From Agaribacter marinus (lineage in GTDB: Bacteria; Pseudomonadota; Gammaproteobacteria; Enterobacterales; Alteromonadaceae): a stretch of DNA of 64,000 nt. A model generated the notes under the pieces. That model was not told the DNA's origin. It saw only the letters and a list, made by a program, of their open reading frames with translations, and searched no databases. A program made the position numbers and the translations under genes. Shown in pieces: positions 32,965-42,441 of the stretch (within the stretch, counting starts at the first letter, position 1; every line of letters begins with the position of its first letter). The DNA is taken from positions 62,001 to 126,000 of the forward strand of contig NZ_BSOT01000006.1 of assembly GCF_030160655.1 (NCBI RefSeq), in the 5' to 3' direction.

Positions 32965-35448
32965 CTATTGGATAGTGACGGCAGCGCTGCCTAATATTGC
33001 AGCGCAACTGGCTTTGACAACGGTCGATGTAGTGCTTGAGTGACAGCTATTAGACTGTGAACATCGGCTGAGTCTATTAATAAGGCTATCTAATTCTGAG
33101 CGAACGGCATCGTTTGCTGGCTGTGTTTGAATACCTTCGCCCAGCATGTTTGTCAGCAGTGGCAACACAATGTTGTCTTTGGTCGCACTGTTAAACCCGT
33201 TATTCGCATCATGCGTAAAATCCATATTCGGGAAATAAGCGCTGCGTAAAGGACTGTCCTCTACTAATGCATCGCAGTACTTGATCGCAAGTTGAGTGAT
33301 TGCCATTTGGTTTGAGGTTAAAAAGCTACTAATACCAGTGACACTCGGTAATTGCTGCCTCAATTGATTATACGTTGCAAGTACGTCTGTTTGCTGGCTG
33401 CTAACAGAGCTTAAGGCTGACATACTGGCATTGATTTCTGCAAAGTGTCGAATACCTATTTCCGCTTGACGGGGAATATCTTGCGGGGCTGCTGGAATAG
33501 GAACAGGCGCAAGCGATCGAATTGATTGCATATCGCCTAAAGCATCAAAGCTTAGGAAAAATTCATCTAATTCTGGGCCTTTTTGCACGGGAATGATCGT
33601 GCCTTGGCGTGACAATGGTAAGCCTCCAAAATCATTCGTTGTAGGCCTGTTACCGTCTATAATAGTATTCATCGTCGCAAATACTTGACCGGTTTTTTCT
33701 TCACGACCATTAATGCCTATGCGCATGCCACGAAGCTCAATCCCATCTAAATTGGCACTTTCATCAAGGCTAATAATGAACGGTTGAGTAAATAAGTAGC
33801 TATAGGTGTCAAATTGACTGACTTCATATACCACGTAACTCTGCGCTACATTCACAATATCACTTACGCCAAACATCAAGTAGAATTTCTGGCCAATGCC
33901 TGCATCAAAGTTGCTTAGTATTTGTTCATCTGACAATATTCGGTTGTGTATCGCAACCATTCTTATGGTCCCCGAAAATGGGTAACGACTGCTTACTTCA
34001 CTACCCAAAACAAAAGCGAAGCTATCATCCCAGTCGTTTAACAGACTGCCCGCAATGTCGTCTTCATCACCGGTAAATTCACCATTTACATAGATACGGC
34101 GTGCGCCGTTACCACTATAGTTCACCACAACATGCTGCAAAGCTGCCTGTAAATCCTCATCCGCGTCGGCAGTGCTTAAGCTTGGTTCGCCATTCGCATC
34201 GGTATTTTCGTGACGAACTAAGGCCTCATAATTGTATAAGGTTTGTCCCAACATAAAGTTTCGTCTGTCATCACCACCAGAGTAACTAACAATGCGAGCC
34301 GGCCCTTCTTGTGTAACGTTTGCCGGTGCGACCCATGCTTCAATGGAAAACTCGCCCGTTGCGGTAATTAGGTCGTGGAGCTTTTTACTCGTGCTTGTCG
34401 TCGCTTGGGCTTTGCCATTTTGAAGCTGGATACCGTAACCACCGACCCAATCATATGATCCAGACAGGGTTAAATTGATGGCTGGCGATACACCACTGGT
34501 ATCAAATGCAGTATTACCAGAGCCCGTTTTAAACTCCCATTTTGCAATAAGGTCAGATTCAAAGCGACCACCACCACTGGCAAGTGTTCCCTCAACTAGC
34601 GAAACGGCATTCGACGCAACAAGGTTGCTGTCCAATTCAGTGTTGGGAATTGCGTCTGCCATGGTTTGAATACTGTCTATAAGTGTTTGCCCGTCTTGTG
34701 AACAATCTGTCCAACAGTTGTGGAATTCTTCAGAAATGCGCACAACAATTCTGCTGTCGTCGGGTTGATCTAAGTTTAGTTTAGGTATTGCCGCCAGATA
34801 TGCTTCGGTCAAATCCTCTGCGCCAATGTACGGAGAGATGGGTATAGCTGCGTTGCTTCTATGACATTCACTGCAATAAGTTTGCAACAACGGATGCAAG
34901 TTTTCTGCAAATAAACGACTATCTTGCGGAAAGTTTTTGTTTGCACCTACGGTTCTTGCAGCGGGTGGTGTTAGCTCAATAGTTGTCGCCGAGGCATCGT
35001 TGTCTAGCCATTTACCAATCCAGGTTGCCATCAAATCGCCACAAGCATCGTTACTACTCAACCAACAGTTATGACCGCCAGCGACTTTAGTTACGAGCAA
35101 TGAATCTATGGGACTTGTTTTATTGACTAGCGTATTGGCAAGTGCATACGCCTCGTTAATGTCGTCATTTCTAGCGAATGCAGGCGCTTGCTGATTTTGG
35201 ATATGGCATGCACCACACTTATCCGTTGTGGCAATGTTGTCCCAAACATTTATTTTAAAATCTTGTACGTCATCAGTGGACGCCGCTGGGCCAGTATAGT
35301 TTTGTACTGGGCGGTTATCAGGTGGTGGTACTGGGGTTTCCATCACGTTTGTTTCACCACCACCACAAGCACTCAAAACGACACCGATAAGTAAAATAAT
35401 AGGTAAGTATGGCACTGACATTGTTGACCTTATATTTATTGGGCGCAT
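32965..35448 (-). CDS. LamG-domain lipoprotein with two haem c motifs
   Basis: The protein has 827 residues. A lipoprotein signal (GVVLSAC, Cys near residue 28) is followed by CGACH near residue 79 and CSECH near 195, each a c-type haem site. A LamG/jelly-roll domain comes next (about 300-505; SIEAWVAPANVTQEG, ALQHVVVNYSGNGARRIYVN). The C-terminal region contains CSQSNSCH, which is not a standard haem motif. It should sit on the outer membrane or cell surface, bind haem and perhaps carbohydrate. It is 2 bp downstream of the next gene upstream, so the two are co-transcribed. Confidence 0.75.
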   Translation of the reverse strand: MRPINIRSTMSVPYLPIILLIGVVLSACGGGETNVMETPVPPPDNRPVQNYTGPAASTDDVQDFKINVWDNIATTDKCGACHIQNQQAPAFARNDDINEAYALANTLVNKTSPIDSLLVTKVAGGHNCWLSSNDACGDLMATWIGKWLDNDASATTIELTPPAARTVGANKNFPQDSRLFAENLHPLLQTYCSECHRSNAAIPISPYIGAEDLTEAYLAAIPKLNLDQPDDSRIVVRISEEFHNCWTDCSQDGQTLIDSIQTMADAIPNTELDSNLVASNAVSLVEGTLASGGGRFESDLIAKWEFKTGSGNTAFDTSGVSPAINLTLSGSYDWVGGYGIQLQNGKAQATTSTSKKLHDLITATGEFSIEAWVAPANVTQEGPARIVSYSGGDDRRNFMLGQTLYNYEALVRHENTDANGEPSLSTADADEDLQAALQHVVVNYSGNGARRIYVNGEFTGDEDDIAGSLLNDWDDSFAFVLGSEVSSRYPFSGTIRMVAIHNRILSDEQILSNFDAGIGQKFYLMFGVSDIVNVAQSYVVYEVSQFDTYSYLFTQPFIISLDESANLDGIELRGMRIGINGREEKTGQVFATMNTIIDGNRPTTNDFGGLPLSRQGTIIPVQKGPELDEFFLSFDALGDMQSIRSLAPVPIPAAPQDIPRQAEIGIRHFAEINASMSALSSVSSQQTDVLATYNQLRQQLPSVTGISSFLTSNQMAITQLAIKYCDALVEDSPLRSAYFPNMDFTHDANNGFNSATKDNIVLPLLTNMLGEGIQTQPANDAVRSELDSLINRLSRCSQSNSCHSSTTSTVVKASCAAILGSAAVTIQ

Positions 35449-35450
35449 GC

Positions 35451-36701
35451 TTATTCTCCTTTGCAGTAGTTGGCAGTGGCTGCAAAGACTGGCTTCATTA
35501 AATAGCCATTTTGGGAAAATTGGGTCGTTACTGTCGAGATAAGTGCGCGGTCGTTTTCATCTTGTGGAGTGCGTAAACAAACGTTTTCGAAAACTTTTGT
35601 GACTTGACACTGCGCAAACTGTTGGCTATTGGCAAGTTCTTCCCCCATGCTTTTAGCGCCAAAACCAAACCCTTGCAGTTGTTCAGACCATCCGAGCACC
35701 TGGTTAATACCTGCGCGCCAATAATTATCCCATCGGTCATCTTCAATCACAAAACCAAAAGGGAAGTTATTCGCATTTATTTGATGTTTTTTGCTGACTC
35801 GTGAACCGGTTGCCGGATCTATTTGCCCTACTTCATTATAAGTCAAGCGCCCGTTTTCTCCTTGGGGGTCAGCTTTAACATCATATGTATATTCGTAGTA
35901 AGCGAAAGCTTGCGCCAAGGGATCCATGCCGCTATGACACCCTGAGCAAGAGTTTGAAAATATACGACTGTCTCCCCCGGGGCTTCGGCTTAAATCTTGG
36001 CGGATGCGATCTGGTGGTAAGCTGGTATCTTTTAGGGCCTCAAGGTCGGTACATAAGTGATTAATCAAAGTAAAGCGCAGCATCGCTCGATTTGTACCGT
36101 CTTTAAAGAATGATTTAGCGCCAGCTCTTGTTGTCATAACACCTGCAGTAGCATCAACGGGTATGCCGGTGATGGCTGATTGCGTGTTCCGGACTAAATG
36201 TGTGGATAAATCGATACCGTTGTTTTCTGCACTCAAGTAGTGGTCGTTATTATTTATTGCATAGTTTGGTAAGCCTGAAGCATTCGCGGTATATATAATA
36301 TCTCCGCTAAGCAACAACCTAAAGTCAATGTCGTCACGTACCATACCAATTACTGTGGCAGTATAGTCATTTAAAGGGGCAAAAATATCACCTTCTTCAT
36401 TTGTCCAAGGGCTTACCCAATGCTTTAGCGTGATGTTATAAAATGCGGGGTTTTCCATAGCAATTGCTGCCGCGTCAAGCGGCCTATCATTCGCGATATG
36501 AGCAGCCATTTCGTTCAATACCGTGATGCTTGGCGGCACACCTGCCAACCGGTCATGCATGCGTTTTGCTTGGCTTGTACTATCTGCCTGTGCGTTTAAG
36601 GAAACGAGAAATGAGGTACATAAAAGTGTGGTAAGTGGCAAAGATAATGATCGAATATTTTTTAGGTATTTGTCCCTGAACCTTTTTAATGAGCGAAACA
36701 T
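35451..36701 (-). CDS. Exported DUF1588-like protein with one haem c motif
   Basis: The protein has 416 residues. A Sec signal (LPLTTLLCTSFLVSLNAQA) is followed by an alpha-helical body. CSGCHSGMDPLAQAFAYYEY near residue 250 is a c-type haem motif in the context typical of DUF1588/DUF1585-like cytochrome proteins. It is the first gene of the three-gene minus-strand operon, and its promoter lies in the 684-bp region facing the HzsA-like gene. I infer a periplasmic partner of the LamG haem lipoprotein. Confidence 0.7.
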   Translation of the reverse strand: MFRSLKRFRDKYLKNIRSLSLPLTTLLCTSFLVSLNAQADSTSQAKRMHDRLAGVPPSITVLNEMAAHIANDRPLDAAAIAMENPAFYNITLKHWVSPWTNEEGDIFAPLNDYTATVIGMVRDDIDFRLLLSGDIIYTANASGLPNYAINNNDHYLSAENNGIDLSTHLVRNTQSAITGIPVDATAGVMTTRAGAKSFFKDGTNRAMLRFTLINHLCTDLEALKDTSLPPDRIRQDLSRSPGGDSRIFSNSCSGCHSGMDPLAQAFAYYEYTYDVKADPQGENGRLTYNEVGQIDPATGSRVSKKHQINANNFPFGFVIEDDRWDNYWRAGINQVLGWSEQLQGFGFGAKSMGEELANSQQFAQCQVTKVFENVCLRTPQDENDRALISTVTTQFSQNGYLMKPVFAATANYCKGE

Positions 36702-37385
36702 ATCTACTTACTCCCGTGTCGCGATCTGGTACTGCCAACATGGGCCATTTATACAACGTGATTCGATTGTTATGGTTATGCAGCTAAGGGCTTATGTCTA
36801 ATCCAGAATACTTAACAAGTTTCACGCCATAAACGATAAGGCATTGAAATATATTGATAATTTTTTATATACAAAAAAAGTTAATCGAAAATCGCGTCAT
36901 TTGTGTTACTTTTCATCAACACTCGTCTGGCTCAAATTGCCACGATTTCATTAAAAAACATCAAATAGCCATGTAAATCAAATGCATACAGTGTTTTATC
37001 GACTTTACCCACTTAGTTATTGCGTTTAATTCTTAAATATAAAATCCACAATTGTAACAAAATCTCTGCCCTGCCAAGCTATTGAGCATCTATGTGCTTA
37101 CGGGGACTCATGTAATAAAGCGGATGTAGTCGGCATTTTGAGACACTTATATCGGCAAATAATTACCGGTATTCTGTCTCTCTTACCGCAAGGCTTGTTA
37201 TACAACATAGAGATATCGGTTCATACATTGCTGGTGCATATATTGCTTTAGTAGTGGTTTTGGGATCATAAATACCCATGCGGTGCGTTTGTGCGTTTTG
37301 TGAGGTAGGAAAAGCGTCAGGCGATCTGACATATCAGTGTTGTTCCATATTGATATGTCAACGTATTGAAGAATTAGGTGGCAGT
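36702..37385. other. Divergent promoter region between the two haem-protein operons
   Basis: This 684-bp region lies between the three-gene minus operon and the long plus operon. An ATG at 37278 opens the plus frame, but its first 36 residues are Cys-rich and not a signal peptide, so I place the start at 37386. No RNA structure or known operator stood out. Its length suggests regulated expression. Confidence 0.4.
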
Positions 37386-40106
37386 ATGCGAATGTGCAAG
37401 CAAGAACAAGTGCAAGAATTTACGCGAATTGGGTTGTTCGGTATCTCGTTGCTTGTTGTTTTCATTGCTGGATGTGGGGGGGGATCTGTCGGCACCGAAA
37501 CTCAGGCTCCAGACCCCGTTGTTGTCGACGTACCTATTGCTTACATTGAGCGTAATATCGAGGTGTCTGATGGCGAGCCAATTAGAACCTTAAGCGATCC
37601 TATTCAATTTATTCCTGGTGCCACTCTTTTCATCAAGCAGCGTGCAAATGCATCGGCCATTCCCGTCAATTTAAGTGAACGTATGTTTCCTGATGCCCTA
37701 GATGATGAAGGTGCACCGCTACCAATTGATATCAAAGATTTAAAAACGGATTACAGCGGTAATCGAATCATATTTAGTGTGCGAGCCCCGATGATAGACA
37801 ACATGGATGTTGAGCCCACATGGAATATTTGGGAATATGACCGTTTGTCCGATACTCTGGCGCGCATTATTGCCTCTGATATTGTTGCTGAAGCGGGTCA
37901 AGATACTGGCCCGGTATATTTAGCTGACGGTAGAATCATATTTAGCTCAACGCGTCAGAGAGGCAATCAGGCAAGACTCTTAGACGAAGGGAAACCTCAA
38001 TACGCTGGCTTAGAAGAAAGTTTAGATGCGCATGCATCTGTTTTGCACATCATGAACGCAGATGGCAGTAATATTCAACAGATTTCTTTTAATCAAAGTC
38101 ATGACCTCGACCCACTTGTACTACCAAATGGTAAACTTCTTTTTAGTCGCTGGGATCAAAACGCTGGGAACAAAGGGCTAAACCTATATCAAATGAATCC
38201 AGACGGTAGTGAGCTGGAGATAGTGTACGGTCGACATAGTCATGACATTATCGATGGCGCAGGTGATGTACAGTATAGTAAAGCTAGTGTAACCCCTGAT
38301 GGCCAAGTGTTATTAGGGCTCAATTCTTTTTCACAAGCCCGTTTTGGCACTGACTATGTGACCATTGATATTGACAATTTTGTTGATTTTCAAATGCCAG
38401 TTGACGGTATTTCATCGGTCTCTGAGTCTGCACAGCAAAGTGCATTGCTAGAAGGTATTGACTTAACTGGCGAGATTTCAGCTGCTGGTTTTATCAACGC
38501 ATTGTATCCTCTTTGGGATGGTAGTGGACGTATTTTATATAGTTGGAGCCAGTGTCGATTATTTGCGCCCCTCGAGAACGTAGAAGAACCAACTGATGAC
38601 ACTGAACAGCCTGCTATTGAACGCAAAATAGCGCCTTGTACAATTGATAATATTGCAGACGAGGCATTTGAGTTAGCGCCGCCTGTTTACGGCTTATGGA
38701 TGTTTGATCCAGCAGAAAATACGCAATTGTCACTCGGGTTACCAGTAACGGATAAAGTCGTGAGTGAAGTGGTTGCGATGGAGACAAAACCGTTTCCAGC
38801 TAATCCGTCAACAACAATCGATAGAACGGCTACAAGTTTGATTGATAGTGGGTTAGGCGTCTTGCATATAAAGAGTGTCTACGACGTAGACGGTGAAGAT
38901 ACCAGTCCATTTGGATTAACAATAACCTCTGACCCTTCGCAGATAAGCGCAAGTGATAGACCTGCAAGGTTTTTGCGGGTGGTCAAAAGCGTTTCAATTC
39001 CAGACGATGACACCCTTGACTTTGATAATGGCGCCTTTGGGCGATCACGTGGGCAACTTATGCGTGAAATCTTGGGTTACACGCCAATTCAACCTGATGG
39101 CTCTGTAGAAGTGGCTATTCCGGCTAACGTGCCTTTTGCAATAAGTGTTGTGGATGCGAGTGGTAAACGTATTTCTCAGCGACACAATAATTGGTTGCAA
39201 CTGATGCCAGGTGAGCAAAAGTCTTGTATCGGCTGCCATACTGCAGAAAGTGAAGCCCCTCATGGTAGAGAAAGTGCGCAAGCGGCATCGATCAATTTAG
39301 GCGCCCCAAACACTGGCCAAGGTTTTCCGGGCGCTAACCCAGCCTTATTTGCTGATTTGGGTGATACAATGGCACAAACCTACACAAGGGTGGTTGGTTT
39401 GCCCATGCTTTCGCCAAACATTGCGTTTGAAGATGTATGGGTAAATTCAGACAGCCAACTGCCTGAGCCGAGTTTTGAATTCGCATATGCTGACTTAGAG
39501 ACACCTCTTCCTATTAGCCAAAGTTGTGCACAATCTTGGACGTCAGTTTGCCGCGCTGTGATTAACTATCCTGACCACATTGCGCCGATATTCGAGAAAG
39601 ATCGTCAAATTCTCGACGAGGCCTTAAATCTTGTTAGTGACAATACTTGTGTGACTTGCCATGCGCCAAATGACGCTGATGGCGTCTTGCAAGTGCCTTT
39701 AGCCAATTTGGACTTATCCACGACACCGTCGCCAGAAAATGCCGATTTTCTTACAAGCTACAGAGAGTTATTGTTTGCTGACAATGAGCAAGAGATCATT
39801 GATGGCGCCCTGCTTGATAGACAAGTGCCGGTGCTTGATGCTCAGGGCAATCAAGTGTTTGAAGAGGACGAAGAAGGTCAACTCATTCTTGATGGGGAAG
39901 GCAATCCTATTCCGGTGACTCAATCGATTAACGTAAATCCAAGCATGCGAGTTGCAGGGGCTGGTAATAGTGGCAGATTCTTTGCAGTGTTTGAAACGGG
40001 AAGTCACCAAACATGGCTTTCTGACGCAGAGTTGCGACTAATTGCAGAATGGTTGGATGTCGGTGGACAATATTATAACAATCCTTTTGATGCACCCGAG
40101 GACTAA
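37386..40106 (+). CDS. HzsA-like haem c lipoprotein
   Basis: The protein has 906 residues from the ATG at 37386, with an AGGTGG ribosome binding site. A lipoprotein signal (LLVVFIAGC, Cys near residue 27) is followed by a beta-propeller-like region with HIMNADGSNIQQISFNQSHD. That region resembles the middle domain of hydrazine synthase alpha subunit homologues (HZS_alpha) found outside anammox bacteria. Two haem motifs are CIGCH (near 620) and CVTCH (near 760). Hydrazine synthesis is not implied; homologues are common surface haem lipoproteins. It heads a plus-strand operon of about 14 genes; the next gene starts 2 bp after its stop. Confidence 0.72.
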   Translation: MRMCKQEQVQEFTRIGLFGISLLVVFIAGCGGGSVGTETQAPDPVVVDVPIAYIERNIEVSDGEPIRTLSDPIQFIPGATLFIKQRANASAIPVNLSERMFPDALDDEGAPLPIDIKDLKTDYSGNRIIFSVRAPMIDNMDVEPTWNIWEYDRLSDTLARIIASDIVAEAGQDTGPVYLADGRIIFSSTRQRGNQARLLDEGKPQYAGLEESLDAHASVLHIMNADGSNIQQISFNQSHDLDPLVLPNGKLLFSRWDQNAGNKGLNLYQMNPDGSELEIVYGRHSHDIIDGAGDVQYSKASVTPDGQVLLGLNSFSQARFGTDYVTIDIDNFVDFQMPVDGISSVSESAQQSALLEGIDLTGEISAAGFINALYPLWDGSGRILYSWSQCRLFAPLENVEEPTDDTEQPAIERKIAPCTIDNIADEAFELAPPVYGLWMFDPAENTQLSLGLPVTDKVVSEVVAMETKPFPANPSTTIDRTATSLIDSGLGVLHIKSVYDVDGEDTSPFGLTITSDPSQISASDRPARFLRVVKSVSIPDDDTLDFDNGAFGRSRGQLMREILGYTPIQPDGSVEVAIPANVPFAISVVDASGKRISQRHNNWLQLMPGEQKSCIGCHTAESEAPHGRESAQAASINLGAPNTGQGFPGANPALFADLGDTMAQTYTRVVGLPMLSPNIAFEDVWVNSDSQLPEPSFEFAYADLETPLPISQSCAQSWTSVCRAVINYPDHIAPIFEKDRQILDEALNLVSDNTCVTCHAPNDADGVLQVPLANLDLSTTPSPENADFLTSYRELLFADNEQEIIDGALLDRQVPVLDAQGNQVFEEDEEGQLILDGEGNPIPVTQSINVNPSMRVAGAGNSGRFFAVFETGSHQTWLSDAELRLIAEWLDVGGQYYNNPFDAPED

Positions 40107-40108
40107 AC

Positions 40109-40858
40109 GTGTTTAAACATATTGTCCTCTTTTTTCTTATGGTATTGAGCGCAAAAATTTTAAGTGCGGATGAATTGCGGGTGACGGTGACGTCGCAGTT
40201 TACTAACGTCCATTCTGGCCCCGCTGATGAATATCCAGTGTTTTATGTGATCAGTAAAGGCGAAGAGATAGACATCCTTAAAGAGCGCACGGATTGGTAC
40301 AAAATACGCACGGTTGGCGTGAAAGCGAAGCAAATTGAGGGTTGGATTTATCGAGATGCACTAACGGCAACGGTGCTCAAAAATGGCGTAGGATTGAAAG
40401 CGCCTACTGGCAGTTTTGAAGATTACCAGTCACGTGATATTGAGCTTACTTTTATGGGTGGAGTGTTAGATAACACGGCAGCGCTGTCAGCGACAGGTTC
40501 ATGGATTTGGACAAGAAACATTGCTGTCGACGCAAATTATACACAAGCACTAGGTGACTTTTCTGACAATAAGTTATGGTCGATTCGCATGCGGCATACA
40601 GTATTTCCTGCCTGGAAGGTCAGCCCCTACTTAGCGTTGGGAACGGGAGAAATCAGAACTAAGCCGAAAGCTAGCTTAGTGCAATCTGGCGATGATGTGC
40701 GTAAAAGTAGCCACTACGAAGTTGGTTTGGGGGTTAGGTATTATTTGACGGATGGGGTATTGGTAAACGCCGAGTATCGCAGCGTATTGGCCTTAACCGA
40801 CAGAGATGAACAAGAGCGAATTGATCAGTGGCTCATTGGTGCCAGTGTTTTCTTCTAA
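40109..40858 (+). CDS. SH3-domain plus outer-membrane beta-barrel protein
   Basis: The protein has 249 residues with a GTG start 2 bp after the previous stop. The signal peptide is MFKHIVLFFLMVLSAKILSA. A bacterial SH3 domain (VTSQFTNVHSGPADEYPVFY, residues 27-85) probably touches peptidoglycan. From about 110 the sequence alternates as a small barrel (FMGGVLDNTAALSATGSWIW) ending in aromatic GASVFF, the usual C-terminal Phe for BAM insertion. It would link the cell wall to the outer membrane in the motor cluster. Confidence 0.75.
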   Translation: MFKHIVLFFLMVLSAKILSADELRVTVTSQFTNVHSGPADEYPVFYVISKGEEIDILKERTDWYKIRTVGVKAKQIEGWIYRDALTATVLKNGVGLKAPTGSFEDYQSRDIELTFMGGVLDNTAALSATGSWIWTRNIAVDANYTQALGDFSDNKLWSIRMRHTVFPAWKVSPYLALGTGEIRTKPKASLVQSGDDVRKSSHYEVGLGVRYYLTDGVLVNAEYRSVLALTDRDEQERIDQWLIGASVFF

Positions 40859-40867
40859 GTTGAATGT

Positions 40868-41614
40868 ATGATTAAACGATTAAGTGATGTAGATATGCAT
40901 GTAGCATTAAAAACAAGTATCTCAACAACGCGAGACGTGCTTATTTCAAATAGGTTGAAAGGTGTAGTTTCGTATTGCGTATTATGTTTGATACTCCTCT
41001 TCATTCACGCGCAAATAGCGATGGCGCAGGAAGATGTAGTCTCTTCAAATCGTTCCAGTGGCGATACTAATATTGATCCAAATATTGAAAGGAGAAGTGT
41101 AGAGGAATTTGATATTGATTCTGAAAACATTGAGGTAGGCGTTTTTGCAGGCATTATTAGTATTGAAGATTTTTCTTCAGATGTGGTACTGGGTGCCAGA
41201 ATTGCATATCACGTAAGCGAAAACGTATTTATAGAAGCGACCTATGGACAAGCGACGGCAGGTGAAACGAGCTTTGAAGTTTTATCTGGCGGGGCGCCAT
41301 TCTTGACTGAAGAAGAGCGAGACTACACCTACTATGACGTATCTCTTGGATACAATTTTAATGGTGAAGTATTTTTTACCAAAGATTTGGTTTTTAATAC
41401 GGATTTCTTTGTGACATTAGGGGCAGGAAATACAGACTTTGCAGGTGACGAGCGTTTTACGGTTTCAGCGGGGATAGGGTATCGATTACTTGTGACAGAT
41501 TATCTATCGGTACGATTTGATGTACGTGATCATGTCTTCGACAGCGATATCATTGGTGTAGAAAAGAGCGTACACAATTTGATGTTTACGCTTTCCACCA
41601 GCATTTTCTTTTAG
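40868..41614 (+). CDS. Outer-membrane beta-barrel protein
   Basis: The protein has 248 residues. A long n-region precedes a membrane-like segment YCVLCLILLFIHAQIAMA, cleaved near AMAQ at about residue 53. The rest is barrel-like strands (EVGVFAGIISIEDF, YYDVSLGYNFNG) with a terminal Phe (STSIFF). It shares its general form with the preceding barrel protein and lies 9 bp after it. A later, better-supported start within the first 50 residues is possible because the n-region is unusually long. Confidence 0.68.
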   Translation: MIKRLSDVDMHVALKTSISTTRDVLISNRLKGVVSYCVLCLILLFIHAQIAMAQEDVVSSNRSSGDTNIDPNIERRSVEEFDIDSENIEVGVFAGIISIEDFSSDVVLGARIAYHVSENVFIEATYGQATAGETSFEVLSGGAPFLTEEERDYTYYDVSLGYNFNGEVFFTKDLVFNTDFFVTLGAGNTDFAGDERFTVSAGIGYRLLVTDYLSVRFDVRDHVFDSDIIGVEKSVHNLMFTLSTSIFF

Positions 41615-41624
41615 TGAGACAGCA

Positions 41625-42128
41625 ATGATGAATACCTTATTATCTCAACGCCGCTTTTTTGCCTTTTCAATTTCCGTTGTTTTGAGCATCTGCTCAACTG
41701 CATATGCAAGCTCCCCTGCACCTGATTTCACGCTTAAAAGTAAGGACAGTGGCAATATTCGCCTATCTGAGCAGCGCGGCAATATGGTGCTCATTAATTT
41801 TTGGGCTAGTTGGTGCGGGCCTTGTCGTCAGGAACTACCTGAAATGGAAGCCTTGTACCAAGAATATCAAGACATGGGTTTTGAAATATTAGCTGTGAAT
41901 GTCGATGATGACTCCAGCAAAGCAAATATTTTACTTGATGATGTTGAGGTGAGTTTTCCGGTCTTGTATGACCCTGAGGGGCAAGTCAGTCAACTATACG
42001 ATGTTAACGCGATGCCGACAACTGTGATTGTTGACAGAGACGGCAACCAGCGCTTAGTTCACCTTGGTTACAGAGCGGGTGATGAAGCTAAGTATGAAAA
42101 AGCGATTAAGATGTTACTGCGGGAATAA
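41625..42128 (+). CDS. TlpA-like periplasmic thioredoxin
   Basis: The protein has 167 residues. A signal peptide ends near AYAS (residue 29). FTLKSKDSGNIRLSEQRGN and INFWASWCGPCRQELPEMEA hold the active-site CGPC, and the cis-Pro loop is VNAMPTTVIV. It is a membrane-side thiol-disulphide reductase of the TlpA/ResA type, which usually keeps haem-binding or metal-binding cysteines reduced. That suits an operon with haem lipoproteins and the CxC-ending DUF4266 protein next to it. Confidence 0.88.
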   Translation: MMNTLLSQRRFFAFSISVVLSICSTAYASSPAPDFTLKSKDSGNIRLSEQRGNMVLINFWASWCGPCRQELPEMEALYQEYQDMGFEILAVNVDDDSSKANILLDDVEVSFPVLYDPEGQVSQLYDVNAMPTTVIVDRDGNQRLVHLGYRAGDEAKYEKAIKMLLRE

Positions 42129-42137
42129 GGATTTTAC

Positions 42138-42434
42138 ATGATACCGGGAAGACATAAATTAGGGCTTGTACTTATAAGTTTGCTTGGATTAAGCGCGTGT
42201 TCATCGACATCTAATACATCGATTGAGTCAAGCACCGAAAATTCAGAGCGTACCGGTAGCTTTTTCGATATTGGGCCTTGGGTTAAACCCTATGAACGCA
42301 GTAATTTGGCTGATCCAATTATGGCAATAGGCCGAAACCCAATTGCTTTATCTTATGCTAAGCATGTACACGAGTCCCGTGAAGGGGCGCGCGGTGCTGA
42401 CGGTTCAGCAGGTGGCGGTTGTGGTTGCAACTAA
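42138..42434 (+). CDS. DUF4266 lipoprotein
   Basis: The protein has 98 residues. A lipoprotein signal (ISLLGLSAC, Cys near residue 21) is followed by the DUF4266 core (GPWVKPYERSNLADPIMAIG). The C-terminal tail is Gly-rich and ends in GGCGCN, so a terminal Cys-x-Cys could bind metal or need reduction by the adjacent TlpA protein. It lies 9 bp after the TlpA gene and 7 bp before DUF3570. My recollection, not checked, is that this trio is common in Proteobacteria and often near apbE. Confidence 0.8.
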   Translation: MIPGRHKLGLVLISLLGLSACSSTSNTSIESSTENSERTGSFFDIGPWVKPYERSNLADPIMAIGRNPIALSYAKHVHESREGARGADGSAGGGCGCN

Positions 42435-42441
42435 ATATACA

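Noticed and set aside
37278-37385. Earlier ATG for the HzsA-like gene
   Set aside because: The first 36 residues would be Cys-rich and would hide the lipoprotein signal; the ATG at 37386 has a better ribosome binding site.
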